Assembly (NCBI GenBank): GCA_964462685.1
Contig: CAYWYR010000023.1
Location: 1 to 40,708 of the forward strand
Direction of reading: 5' to 3'
DNA from: CAYWYR01 sp964462685
Lineage (GTDB): Bacteria; Bacteroidota; Ignavibacteria; Kapaibacteriales; UBA2268
DNA length: 40,708 nucleotides
Positions 24,771-34,027 of the stretch are shown one piece after another. The translations under genes were made by a program, and so were the position numbers. Numbering within the stretch: the first letter of the stretch is position 1; each line of letters starts with the position of its first letter. The notes beneath the pieces were generated by a model. It was not told where the DNA came from. It saw only the letters and a list, made by a program, of their open reading frames with translations, and did not search any database.

Positions 24771-26225
24771 ATGGAACAACTGATTTTTGAGAAATCAAGT
24801 CCGGGTAGGGTAGGTTATACGCTCCCTAAGTCTTATGCCGATGATTATAAGCCAGAAGATTCTATTGACGCTAAATTGTTGCGTAATGGAGATACTCTTC
24901 TTCCTGAAGTTAGCGAGATCGAAATTGCTCGCCATTATCAGCATCTCAGCCACTTGAACTTCAATATAGAAAAAGCGATGTATCCGCTTGGCTCCTGCAC
25001 GATGAAATACAACCCGAAGGTAAATGAGCAAACAGCTTCTCTGCCGGGGTTCGCAGGTATGCATCCGAATGCCGAACAAGAAGATGCTCAAGGCTCTATG
25101 AAGCTTATGTACGATCTGAACAATTGCCTGAAAGAAATCACTGGATTGCCAGGCTGTTCAATTCAACCTGCCGCAGGTTCTCAAGGTGAGCTAACCGGTA
25201 TTATGCTTTTCAGGGCGTATCACTTAGATCGCGGAGACGCCAAAAGAAAGAAAATCCTCATACCTGATTCTGCACACGGTACTAATCCGGCATCCGCTGC
25301 CATCGGCGGATTTACGGTTGTGAGTATAAAATCTGACAAACACGGCAGGATAGATCTTGAGGATCTTAAATCCAAATGTAATGATGAAGTTGCGGGATTA
25401 ATGCTTACCAATCCTAACACTCTCGGCCTTTTTGAAGTTGATATCGTCGAAATCCAAAAAGCAGTAGACGGTTGCGGTGGCCTTATGTATATGGATGGCG
25501 CCAATATGAACGCACTATTAGGTGTTGCAAGGCCGGGCGATATGAAATTTGACTGCGTGCATATAAATCTACACAAAACTTTCTCAACCCCGCATGGTGG
25601 CGGTGGTCCAGGTTCTGGACCTATCTGCGTAAGCGAAAGGCTTAGACCTTACCTTCCTGGGCCACTTGTGGAAAAAGAAGGAGACGAGTACGTTTACGTA
25701 ACTCCTGAAAAATCAGTTGGTAAGGTTCATTCATTCTTCGGTAATTTCGGTGTTCATGTCAGGGCTCTTACATATATGAGAATGTTAGGTCCAGAGGGTC
25801 TATACAAAGTATCTGAAAATGCTATTATCAATGCTAATTACGTACTCAGCAGACTTAAAGGCCACTTCGAAGTACCTTTTGATGGCTTCTGCCTGCATGA
25901 GTGCATTATCAGTGGTAACTGGCAAAAAGATATCGGTGTATCAACTAGAGATATAGCTAAAAGGCTACTCGACTATGGCTATCACGCACCTACTATCTAT
26001 TTCCCGCTTGTTGTTAGGGAGGCTATGCTGATCGAACCGACGGAAACAGAGAACAAGCAAAACTTAGACGGCTTCTGTGACGCTATGATTCAGATAGCTA
26101 AAGAAGCAAAAGAAGAACCTGAACTTGTTACGAACGCACCTCATACAGCACCTATTAACAGGCTAGACGAAGCTGCGGCAAATAGGAATGTCAATATCAA
26201 GTGGACAGCCGAAAGCCAGAATTAA
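24771..26225 (+). CDS. gcvPB: Glycine dehydrogenase (decarboxylating) subunit 2
   Basis: GcvPB is the PLP-carrying half of the split P-protein of the glycine cleavage system. The PLP lysine is Lys269 in HINLHKTFSTPHGGGGPGSG, with DSAHGTNPASAAIGGF as a second signature. The length of 484 fits the split form rather than the fused P-protein, so a gcvPA partner must lie elsewhere, as must gcvT and gcvH. It starts 5 nt after rnc and ends the plus-strand cluster with its own terminator. Confidence 0.95.
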   Translation: MEQLIFEKSSPGRVGYTLPKSYADDYKPEDSIDAKLLRNGDTLLPEVSEIEIARHYQHLSHLNFNIEKAMYPLGSCTMKYNPKVNEQTASLPGFAGMHPNAEQEDAQGSMKLMYDLNNCLKEITGLPGCSIQPAAGSQGELTGIMLFRAYHLDRGDAKRKKILIPDSAHGTNPASAAIGGFTVVSIKSDKHGRIDLEDLKSKCNDEVAGLMLTNPNTLGLFEVDIVEIQKAVDGCGGLMYMDGANMNALLGVARPGDMKFDCVHINLHKTFSTPHGGGGPGSGPICVSERLRPYLPGPLVEKEGDEYVYVTPEKSVGKVHSFFGNFGVHVRALTYMRMLGPEGLYKVSENAIINANYVLSRLKGHFEVPFDGFCLHECIISGNWQKDIGVSTRDIAKRLLDYGYHAPTIYFPLVVREAMLIEPTETENKQNLDGFCDAMIQIAKEAKEEPELVTNAPHTAPINRLDEAAANRNVNIKWTAESQN

Positions 26226-26246
26226 ATATTCCATACATTTATTTAC

Positions 26247-26271
26247 AGCCTCCCTTAGTGGAGGCTTTTTT
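26247..26271 (+). terminator. Rho-independent terminator after gcvPB
   Basis: AGCCTCC pairs with GGAGGCT (26247-26253 with 26260-26266) around a 6-nt loop, followed by a T-run. The next gene begins only a few bases later, at 26274, so its ribosome-binding region overlaps the terminator tail. Confidence 0.85.
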
Positions 26272-26273
26272 AT

Positions 26274-27332
26274 ATGAACTATATAGATTTAGATAAAATA
26301 CTTGCCCATATCGATGAAGCTGAATCGGTATTTATAACTGCGCACATCAGCCCTGACGGTGATTCAATAGGATCTACATTTGGACTGGCAGGTTTTATTA
26401 ATGCTCTCGGAAAAAAAGTAAACATAGTGATGGAAGATGATATTCCATCATATCTTAGATATATAGGTGAAAATTCTAATTCAGGTATTGATTTTATTTC
26501 TTTAGGCTCGCAACCCGATAGCAAGACTCTTGAATCAATTACCAATCTATATTCCGATAATGATCTTTTTATAATATGCGATCTGAATACGGAAGTACGA
26601 ACTGGTACAGTTCAGCATCTGATAAATGCATTCACGGGTACTAAGTTAGTAATGGATCACCACCAAAACCCAAAACCGTTCGCAGATGGATATTATGTGG
26701 ATACGGATGCTAGTTCCACATCGCTACTTATATTTAGGTTGATACAAAAGTATTTGGAATCAGGAAATTTTATCAATAAGGATAAATTAAAAGGGATAGC
26801 AACCCCTTTATATACAGGAATATTTACTGATTCTGGCGGATTCTCGTTCCAGCGTACTACTAAAGAGTTGCTTACTGCAGCAGCAGAACTAATAGAATGG
26901 GATGCAGATCCAGTACAAATAGCTAAGAATATCAATTCTTCCAAAACACTTTCTGCATTTAAGCTACAATCTAGAGCAGTTAATAATATTCAATTCGGTG
27001 ATGATAATAGAGTAGCTGTTTCAGTACTTGCGCCTAAGGATTTTCAAGAGACTGGTGCACTACCAGAAGATAAAGAGGGCGTGGTTAACAAACCGCTAGA
27101 AATAGATACTGTGCAAGCTACTGCTTTGATTTACCAACCGACCGAAGATAACCCCGTCAAAGTATCTTTTAGATCGCAAGGGCCAGAAGTAAATGGTATC
27201 GCATCAAAATTTGGCGGTGGCGGCCATATTTATGCAGCCGCTTGTAGATTCAGTAATTTAGATATTGAAAGTGTATCACAGATAATAATGAAAGAATTAA
27301 AAGATACTGTCGAAAATTACATAAATAAATAA
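26274..27332 (+). CDS. nrnA: DHH-family phosphoesterase, NrnA-like
   Basis: NrnA-type enzymes degrade short oligoribonucleotides and often pAp. The DHH domain has the metal-binding residues His24, Asp28 and Asp30 (AHISPDGDSIGS), the DHH triplet in VMDHHQNP, and a C-terminal DHHA1 domain with GGGGHIYAAACRF. The length of 352 fits. The start at 26274 lies directly after the T-run of the gcvPB terminator, so it has no clear Shine-Dalgarno sequence. The region is more AT-rich than the genes before it. Confidence 0.85.
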   Translation: MNYIDLDKILAHIDEAESVFITAHISPDGDSIGSTFGLAGFINALGKKVNIVMEDDIPSYLRYIGENSNSGIDFISLGSQPDSKTLESITNLYSDNDLFIICDLNTEVRTGTVQHLINAFTGTKLVMDHHQNPKPFADGYYVDTDASSTSLLIFRLIQKYLESGNFINKDKLKGIATPLYTGIFTDSGGFSFQRTTKELLTAAAELIEWDADPVQIAKNINSSKTLSAFKLQSRAVNNIQFGDDNRVAVSVLAPKDFQETGALPEDKEGVVNKPLEIDTVQATALIYQPTEDNPVKVSFRSQGPEVNGIASKFGGGGHIYAAACRFSNLDIESVSQIIMKELKDTVENYINK

Positions 27333-27360
27333 ATTTAGATTAAATCTTTTTATTCGAGCT

Positions 27361-27564
27361 TTAAAGATCTCTTGTCTTAATCGGCAAGCAACATTCAACA
27401 GGGCAAACTGCAGCACACTGTGCCCCTCCAGTTACCCCTCGGCAGTCATTACAGGTTTCAGTATCTATCTCATATATATCATCACCAAGATAGATGCTTT
27501 CGGTAGGGCAGGCTTTTTCACATCTTCCGCAAACGATACAATCATCTGTAATTATAAATGCCAA
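27361..27564 (-). CDS. YfhL-like ferredoxin with two 4Fe-4S clusters
   Basis: The 67-residue protein has CIVCGRCEKACP for the first cluster and CNDCRGVTGGAQCAAVCP for the second. The longer spacing between the second and third cysteines of the second motif is typical of the YfhL/Alvin-type ferredoxins. It should be a cytoplasmic electron carrier. It starts 3 nt after the glycosyltransferase gene on the same strand, so the two are co-transcribed, and it converges on nrnA across 28 nt. Confidence 0.88.
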   Translation of the reverse strand: MAFIITDDCIVCGRCEKACPTESIYLGDDIYEIDTETCNDCRGVTGGAQCAAVCPVECCLPIKTRDL

Positions 27565-27567
27565 TTT

Positions 27568-28452
27568 CTAATCTACCTTCCATGCTTCGTAAATAGCTCT
27601 GTACAATGCTTTTTTACTATCTGGTACTAATGTTATGTTCTTATCGCTTAGCCACCACCTAATTAAATAACTGTATTTTTCTATATTGACCGCTAATTTT
27701 CTCTCAAATAAGTTTCTATGTTTTTTTAGAAAAAGCTTTTTACCTTTTATGAGCATTTCTAAAGACTTTTCCGAGGGTAATGTATCCGAACTGCTACCTC
27801 GTAGGTGAATAACCTCTGCATCAATTATAGTAGAATTACGATATCCTTTCTTTATAGCCCTAAAGCAAAGATCAGCTTCTTCAGCATAGAAGAAAAAGTC
27901 TTCATCCATTCCATTTAATACTTCATAAGTTTCTTTTTTAAAAGCTAATACGCCACCGTCAATATATCCATTTGGGTACTGCGGTGAAGTATTCATATTC
28001 CAACAGAGATTACGATATACTTTGTCAAAGCCTAATTCGAATAATGAAAAGACAAGACCGGGTGCAAATCCTGCACTCCTTTGAAACCTTCCGTTCGGGA
28101 AAAATTGTTGAGGCCCTATGATCCCTGTTTTTGGATCGTTTAATTTATCATTTAATAATTTTATTGAATTGTCTTTATATATTATATCTGAATTTGACAA
28201 GATAATATTATCAGCTGTTGAACTGAAAACACCGATGTTACAAGCCTTTGCATAGCCATAATTATCTGTGTTAACGATTATCCTTACATTGGGGAATTTT
28301 GATTTAATGGTTTCTACTGTATTATCTGTTGATGCATTATCAACCACACAAATCTTAAGCCCCGGCAAACCGCCACTATCCAATGCGGACTTAATGCAGT
28401 CAATAGTTATATCGGAAGTATTGTAAGATATTATTATTAGTTCTGTTGACAT
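27568..28452 (-). CDS. Glycosyltransferase family 2 protein
   Basis: The fold begins at once with LIIISYNTSDITIDCI and CVVDNASTDNTVE, the GT2 nucleotide-sugar site. The acidic metal-binding motif is SNSD in place of the usual L-N-P-D. The remainder resembles rhamnosyltransferase-like GT2 enzymes (GYIDGGVLAFKKETYEVLNG). The length of 294 is normal; no membrane helix. It probably adds a sugar to a cell-surface polysaccharide, but donor and acceptor are unknown. The ATG directly follows the T-run of a terminator at 28453-28487, so the gene lacks a normal leader. Confidence 0.82.
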   Translation of the reverse strand: MSTELIIISYNTSDITIDCIKSALDSGGLPGLKICVVDNASTDNTVETIKSKFPNVRIIVNTDNYGYAKACNIGVFSSTADNIILSNSDIIYKDNSIKLLNDKLNDPKTGIIGPQQFFPNGRFQRSAGFAPGLVFSLFELGFDKVYRNLCWNMNTSPQYPNGYIDGGVLAFKKETYEVLNGMDEDFFFYAEEADLCFRAIKKGYRNSTIIDAEVIHLRGSSSDTLPSEKSLEMLIKGKKLFLKKHRNLFERKLAVNIEKYSYLIRWWLSDKNITLVPDSKKALYRAIYEAWKVD

Positions 28453-28487
28453 AAAAAAACCGCTACGGATTTAATACCCGCAGCGGT
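28453..28487 (-). terminator. Strong minus-strand terminator directly before the glycosyltransferase start
   Basis: On the minus strand a 10-bp stem (28478-28487 with 28459-28468, one G-T wobble) with a 9-nt loop is followed by a run of seven T. It ends the transcript of the VPS10/Asp-box gene. The last T touches the glycosyltransferase ATG at 28450-28452. Confidence 0.85.
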
Positions 28488-28506
28488 GATAATAGTAATT
28501 TAAAGT

Positions 28507-31500
28507 TTAATCATCAATAGATGAAGGTAGCATTCCAGGTAACCATGCACCGGAAGAGCTTGCTGTTCTCTCGCTTAGCTCAGTAAAGTCTCTGTCAAGC
28601 TTCTTCATCATATTATGTGCTTGCTGGTATTCGTCCTTCATAATATCAAAGGTCTTTTTGTGATCTCCTTGTGGCTGGCCTGTACTGTACCATAGGGCAT
28701 AAAGCATATTACCCATTCTCTCGTTTACTGAAGGCGGCTGTAAACCATTCCTTTTCTGTATAGTCTCATTACCGAATAGTATTTCACCTATTTGCTCTAT
28801 TTCCATTTTCATGGAGTTGATTTTAGATAGATCTTTCACATCCGAGCTAGGTGATAAAAGTACTGCTTTTTCCATAATAGTCAGATTTTCTTCCATTTTA
28901 TTCAAATAAGAAGATGAACCTCTAATGCTAGAATACAAGTCGGCTAACTCTCTTCTGAAAGAAATACTCTCGGCAAGGTCGCCACCGGTAAAAATATTCC
29001 CATCCAAAGGCTTCACATCAAAAGATACTGGTCCCGCTATATCTTTTATCCCTTCGGAACTTACAAGAGATAAACTTACCGTATATTCACCAGGGAACAC
29101 AGGCATTGATGATTGATCATTAACACTGGTTTTTTCCGATAGGGAAGTCAGATCGGTATATCGAAGATCCCAATGGACGCTACCCATACCTTCTTTTGCT
29201 GGTGCTGTAAGTCGCCTTACTACACTGTTATCCATATCCCTTATCGTAAGAATAGCAAAACTGCCTTGCTCAAGGTCTTCTGCCCTTAGCTGCTCCCATG
29301 TTGGATATTTATATGGCTGTTTCGTTTCTTCCCAACTATTTTCTTCTTCAGCTCTTTTCTCCGATAGTGATTTAGGAACGTCACTGATATAATAATGGAT
29401 TTCAGTACCGATTTCTGGGTTATCAGCTTTAAAGAAAGTAGCACCGGCCCAGCCCTGTCCCTGTCCTTCGCCGGTTAAATAAAACTCGCCATCGGATACC
29501 TGGAAAATACGTGACTTATTGTCATCCATATCTTTCATCTCTCTTAGAGAGCTATAATCGTCAACAACATATATTCCTCGTCCGAAAGTTCCGAGTACTA
29601 TATCATTCTCTCTTCTTTGCAGCTCAATATCATATACGGCAACAGTAGGGAAGCCGCCTCCTGTAATCTCTGCCCATTCTTTACCGCCGTCTATAGTAAC
29701 GAAAGCACCGAACTCGGTTCCAGCAAATAAGATATCAGGATTTTCATGGTCTTGCTCGATCGCATATACTGTACCTTTTTCTGGAAGATTGCCGGTGATA
29801 GATTTCCAAGTCTTGCCTTGATCTTGTGATTTGAGCACGTATGGTTTAAAGTCTCCAGACTTGTGATTATCAAAAGTAGCGAATACCGTATTTGCATTAT
29901 GAAGCGATGGCTGAAGATCGGATACATACGAATCATCTGGCACGCCAGGGAATTTCACGTATTTAGTCCAGTTCTTACCATCGTCAGTGGTTACTTGTAT
30001 TGTTCCGTCATCTGTGCCAGCGTAAAGTAGTCCTTTAGATATTGGTGATTCATCTAGCGAGACTATCGATCCGTAAAAAGAAGTTGAGGCGTTTTTGGCA
30101 ACTGCCTCCGGGCCCCATACTTTACCCATAACAGGTAATGTGTTCCTGTCAATACCTTTGGTCAGGTCTTCGCTTATCTTCTCCCAAGAGCTTCCTCGGT
30201 CGTTAGATTTAAACACTTTCTGAGATGCGTAATAAAGTGTATTGTTATCATGAGGAGATATAAGAATTGGGGATGACCAGTTCCATTTCAATGCCTCGCC
30301 TTTATCAGCTTGAGGTTTAATACCAACTGATTCGCCGGAAGCCATATTTACTCTTCCTATAGAAGCGTATTGCGCTTGAGCATATACGGTATTAGGGTCT
30401 TTAGGATCCACTACCGGTTTGAATCCATCGCCAGAGCGAACGTATTTCCAGTGCTGATTGAGTATTCCGTGTGGATTTTTTGTCTGTGAGGGGCCGCCAA
30501 GAGTATTATTATCCTGTGTGCCACCATATACATTGTAAAAAGGCTCGGCGTTATCTACAGCTATTTTATAGAACTGTACCGTAGGGATATTCTCGAAATG
30601 CCTCCAGTTCTGACCTTGATCAAAAGTCTCATATACGCCGCCATCGTTACCGATAAGCATGTGTGTGCTATCATCTGGGTCGATCCAGAGAGCATGGTCG
30701 TCTACGTGTTTATGGCTGGTGTTTATTCTGTTCCAGGTTCTTCCGGCATCCTCCGAATACGAAGTGTATGTATCCATACAGTAAATTCGGTCATCATTAT
30801 TAGGGTCTGTGAAAATCTCTTGATAATATTGAGGGGATCCAGATACTTTCCCGCTCATCTTACTCCAAGAAGCTCCGCTATTGGTTGATCTGTAAAAACC
30901 ACCGCCGTTTTCCGCTTCTATGATTGCGTACACAATATCAGGGTTATTGTTACCGATCGCCAGCCCTATTCTACCTACATTACCAGAAGGTAGCCCAGAG
31001 CTTAATTTGTCCCAGTTTTTACCGCCATCGGTTGATTTATAGATAGCGCCCTCAGGCCCGCCGTTTATTAATGTCCATTGTCTTCTTCGTCTCTGGTAAG
31101 ATGATGCATATACAACATCTGGATTTCTTCTATCAACAACTATATCTGATATACCTGTATTTTCCGATATATCAAGTGTCTTAGTCCATGTCTCGCCACC
31201 GTCTTCGGTGATATACAGACCTCTATCGCCACCAGCACTCCATAGAGGACCTTGAGCCGCTACCATAACTCTGTCGCTGTTTCTGGGGTCAATAATTACT
31301 TTTCCGATATGCTCACTGTTCTCCAGCCCGACATTCTTCCAGCTTGCACCGCCGTCCACTGATTTATAAACGCCGTCACCATAACCTACAGATCTCTGCG
31401 AATTGTTCTCGCCAGAACCTACCCATATTACATTTGGGTTATTCGGATCGATTGCAACACACCCTATTGAGTAGCTGCTTTGCTGATCGAATATAGGGGT

Positions 31501-31740
31501 GAAAGTATGTCCGGCGTTCGTAGTCTTCCATACCCCGCCCGATGCAACACCCACATACCAGGTTCTTTTATCCGCTGGATGTACTGCAATATCGATAACC
31601 CTTCCGGAAGTGACCGCTGGCCCAATTAGCCTAGGGTTCAGGTGGGAAATATCTTTTGATGTGAAGTCGGCATTATCTTCAGAAACGAGAAAAGTGGCCG
31701 CCAACAAGAAAGAAATCAGAAAAAATGTAATTTTTTTCAT
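28507..31740 (-). CDS. Large secreted VPS10/sortilin-like protein with Asp-box repeats
   Basis: A signal peptide (about residues 1-20) is followed by two beta-propeller-like regions with about eleven Asp-box (BNR) repeats of the S-x-D-x-G-x-x-W type, for example KSVDGGASWK, ITEDGGETWT, KSTDGGKNWD, YSEDAGRTWN, KSNDRGSSWE and VTIDGGKEWA. From about residue 750 a separate domain follows, then a helical C-terminal segment. This is the layout of the VPS10 domain proteins annotated in many Bacteroidota. The C-terminus lacks a T9SS sorting domain. The ligand or substrate is unknown. It ends in a strong terminator. Confidence 0.85.
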   Translation of the reverse strand: MKKITFFLISFLLAATFLVSEDNADFTSKDISHLNPRLIGPAVTSGRVIDIAVHPADKRTWYVGVASGGVWKTTNAGHTFTPIFDQQSSYSIGCVAIDPNNPNVIWVGSGENNSQRSVGYGDGVYKSVDGGASWKNVGLENSEHIGKVIIDPRNSDRVMVAAQGPLWSAGGDRGLYITEDGGETWTKTLDISENTGISDIVVDRRNPDVVYASSYQRRRRQWTLINGGPEGAIYKSTDGGKNWDKLSSGLPSGNVGRIGLAIGNNNPDIVYAIIEAENGGGFYRSTNSGASWSKMSGKVSGSPQYYQEIFTDPNNDDRIYCMDTYTSYSEDAGRTWNRINTSHKHVDDHALWIDPDDSTHMLIGNDGGVYETFDQGQNWRHFENIPTVQFYKIAVDNAEPFYNVYGGTQDNNTLGGPSQTKNPHGILNQHWKYVRSGDGFKPVVDPKDPNTVYAQAQYASIGRVNMASGESVGIKPQADKGEALKWNWSSPILISPHDNNTLYYASQKVFKSNDRGSSWEKISEDLTKGIDRNTLPVMGKVWGPEAVAKNASTSFYGSIVSLDESPISKGLLYAGTDDGTIQVTTDDGKNWTKYVKFPGVPDDSYVSDLQPSLHNANTVFATFDNHKSGDFKPYVLKSQDQGKTWKSITGNLPEKGTVYAIEQDHENPDILFAGTEFGAFVTIDGGKEWAEITGGGFPTVAVYDIELQRRENDIVLGTFGRGIYVVDDYSSLREMKDMDDNKSRIFQVSDGEFYLTGEGQGQGWAGATFFKADNPEIGTEIHYYISDVPKSLSEKRAEEENSWEETKQPYKYPTWEQLRAEDLEQGSFAILTIRDMDNSVVRRLTAPAKEGMGSVHWDLRYTDLTSLSEKTSVNDQSSMPVFPGEYTVSLSLVSSEGIKDIAGPVSFDVKPLDGNIFTGGDLAESISFRRELADLYSSIRGSSSYLNKMEENLTIMEKAVLLSPSSDVKDLSKINSMKMEIEQIGEILFGNETIQKRNGLQPPSVNERMGNMLYALWYSTGQPQGDHKKTFDIMKDEYQQAHNMMKKLDRDFTELSERTASSSGAWLPGMLPSSIDD

Positions 31741-31873
31741 AGAATCTTGTTTTTAAGTTTAGAGAAACAATAACTAAGTTGTATATTACAATTGTATTGA
31801 TATAAACCGCAATTTACTATTAAATGTGATATCCAGTAAAAAGGGTTGATATCTTATCATCAATCAGGGATAA

Positions 31874-34003
31874 ATGAGTTCTTCTTCTGTAATATATAGA
31901 GCAACGTGTATCTTGATGATATATATTTCATTAGTTACGTTTCTCAGTGCCCAAGGTTCTTCTGTTAATGCTTCTAGAGCTAATGGAAAAGCAGATTATA
32001 TGGTGCTGGATTCCACTGTATTCTACTTGCTAGTAGGCGGCGGGGCCAACTATATCCAGAACGAAAGTTCACTGCCAGTTGTGCCTGGCGGTTTCGCATG
32101 TGGCGAGTTTGAAAACGGCAACGGTTTTTCTGGTTACTTTAATATTGGTGGAGGGTATGAGCTGTTTGACGGTATGCTGAATATTGAAAGCAGGCTTCTA
32201 ATAGAATCGCGGCCAGCCATTCTCACCACCGAAACCTCGAACTACCAGGTATTGAATGCACAGAATGAGTACGTACCACTCGATCTTATTCATAATTTTG
32301 AAGCAAGCTTGCTATTTAGCGGACTGACTTTAGGTGCTAACCTTTATCCGTTTGTAGATATCCCTTTTTCCTTAGGTACATCCGTTGATTGGAGCGCGCC
32401 GCTTTTCAGTTCGGAATTCACACAGACAGACGAAATCCAGGCCCCATCAAACGTGAGGTTTGCAGGTAGCCGTACTCGCACAGTGGGGGAAGGTGATTAC
32501 GATAATACCCAAAGCAGCTATGGTGTTACCGCTTTAGCAAGATATGATCTTCCGGCAGGGGATAATATGGTTCTTCAACCAGAAATATCCTATAGATATG
32601 GACTAAACAGCATATCAACAGACGGCCAGTGGAATCAAAATATCGCTAGGGTCGGCATCAATATATTATTCGATATCAAAATATATGAAAAGGTTTACGG
32701 CAGGGTAGGCAAAAATGTGCCACAACCATCACCGCCTATAGCTAAGAAGGAAATAATAGTTGAAGAAACCAAAAAAGCCGAATTAGCAACTGACGGGGAA
32801 AAAAATCTTGTAAAGCAGGAAGCAGTTATCGAAACTGATCCTGAAATATATATCAGAGATATATCGTTCAAACCGATAGCTCTTACGGAAACAATTGTGA
32901 GTCAGACTTACCCTATACTGCCATATATATTCTTCGAACCAGGTTCAGATATCATTCCTGATAGATACGGTTCAGGTAGCGACCCGTCAGATTTTGATGA
33001 ACGCAGTCTGCCAAAATCTACGCTTGATATATATTATGCTACACTGGACATTATCGGTAGTAGAATGCTTTCAGATAACGGTAATATAACGATTACTGGA
33101 TATCATAATGGTATTGAATCTGAATCGGCCGAGGTTAGAGACGAACTGGCTCTCGGCAGGGCTAATGCAATAAAGAACTATCTAATTGATAACTGGTCGG
33201 TATCCCCTTCTAGAATCTCTACGGATGCAGCCGATCTGCCACCGATAACTACAAGTAATATCTATGAAGAAGGACCAGAAGAAAACAGCAGGGCCGAAAT
33301 ATCCTCGGATAATCCAGATCTGCTTGAGCCTATTGTATTCAAAAACTTCCTTGAATACAGTATTTCCGATAATGCTCTTCTGCCTTATGTATCTATTGAA
33401 AATGAAGATGTTGTTGATAATATTGAGCTAATATTATCTGATGGTGATCAAGACCTGCTTTCATTTAATGGAAATATAGCCGAACTTAAGGCCAACGGAT
33501 TGCCATACAGCCAAACAGATCTTGTCAAGCTTGCCGGTGCTATAGATTCATCGGTTGACTCCCAGTTAGAAATAAAAGCAGTCGCCACAGATAAAAACGG
33601 TGAAAAGTATATCTATTCTTCACAAAGTTCCGTATCTAAAGATAGAAGCGACTATGAGGTAGGCAGGATTAACCTAATAGTATTCGATTTCGATCAATCC
33701 TCTTTATCTGAAGAGAATATGAGAATGCTCGATAAATTCGCTGTGCGTGATGATTGGGAAAATAGCGATATAACAGTAACAGGATCAACCGATAAACTCG
33801 GTGAGAGACAATACAATAAAAACCTATCGATGCAAAGGGCGGTTACTACAGAAAGATATCTAAATCAGATAAACTCTAAACTACCTGAAATGACAATATT
33901 AGGCTTAGGCAGTTCTAATCTTCCTTTTGACAACAATCTGCCTGAAGGGCGATTCTACTGCAGAACCGTACTTATAGAAGTAAAAACTCCGATAAAAGAA
34001 TAA
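31874..34003 (+). CDS. Outer-membrane protein with two OmpA-like domains
   Basis: After a signal peptide (to about residue 26) the first half (about residues 30-270) has barrel-like strands such as GYFNIGGGYEL and SYGVTALARYDL. Two OmpA-like peptidoglycan-binding domains follow: one near residues 385-475 (ITITGYHNG then LALGRANAIKNYLID) and one near 597-706 (IVFDFDQSSLSEENM, then LSMQRAVTTERYL). Most relatives have one. Its 709 residues make it large. It is likely to fix the outer membrane to the wall. It lies 24 nt before the DUF1800 gene, forming a three-gene unit with DUF1501. Confidence 0.75.
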   Translation: MSSSSVIYRATCILMIYISLVTFLSAQGSSVNASRANGKADYMVLDSTVFYLLVGGGANYIQNESSLPVVPGGFACGEFENGNGFSGYFNIGGGYELFDGMLNIESRLLIESRPAILTTETSNYQVLNAQNEYVPLDLIHNFEASLLFSGLTLGANLYPFVDIPFSLGTSVDWSAPLFSSEFTQTDEIQAPSNVRFAGSRTRTVGEGDYDNTQSSYGVTALARYDLPAGDNMVLQPEISYRYGLNSISTDGQWNQNIARVGINILFDIKIYEKVYGRVGKNVPQPSPPIAKKEIIVEETKKAELATDGEKNLVKQEAVIETDPEIYIRDISFKPIALTETIVSQTYPILPYIFFEPGSDIIPDRYGSGSDPSDFDERSLPKSTLDIYYATLDIIGSRMLSDNGNITITGYHNGIESESAEVRDELALGRANAIKNYLIDNWSVSPSRISTDAADLPPITTSNIYEEGPEENSRAEISSDNPDLLEPIVFKNFLEYSISDNALLPYVSIENEDVVDNIELILSDGDQDLLSFNGNIAELKANGLPYSQTDLVKLAGAIDSSVDSQLEIKAVATDKNGEKYIYSSQSSVSKDRSDYEVGRINLIVFDFDQSSLSEENMRMLDKFAVRDDWENSDITVTGSTDKLGERQYNKNLSMQRAVTTERYLNQINSKLPEMTILGLGSSNLPFDNNLPEGRFYCRTVLIEVKTPIKE

Positions 34004-34027
34004 TGTTTACCTATGGGATGACATATT

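Noticed and set aside
26226..28452. Horizontally acquired island because of lower GC
   Set aside because: The genes nrnA, ferredoxin and glycosyltransferase are ordinary, there is no mobility gene or attachment site, and the GC drop is modest.
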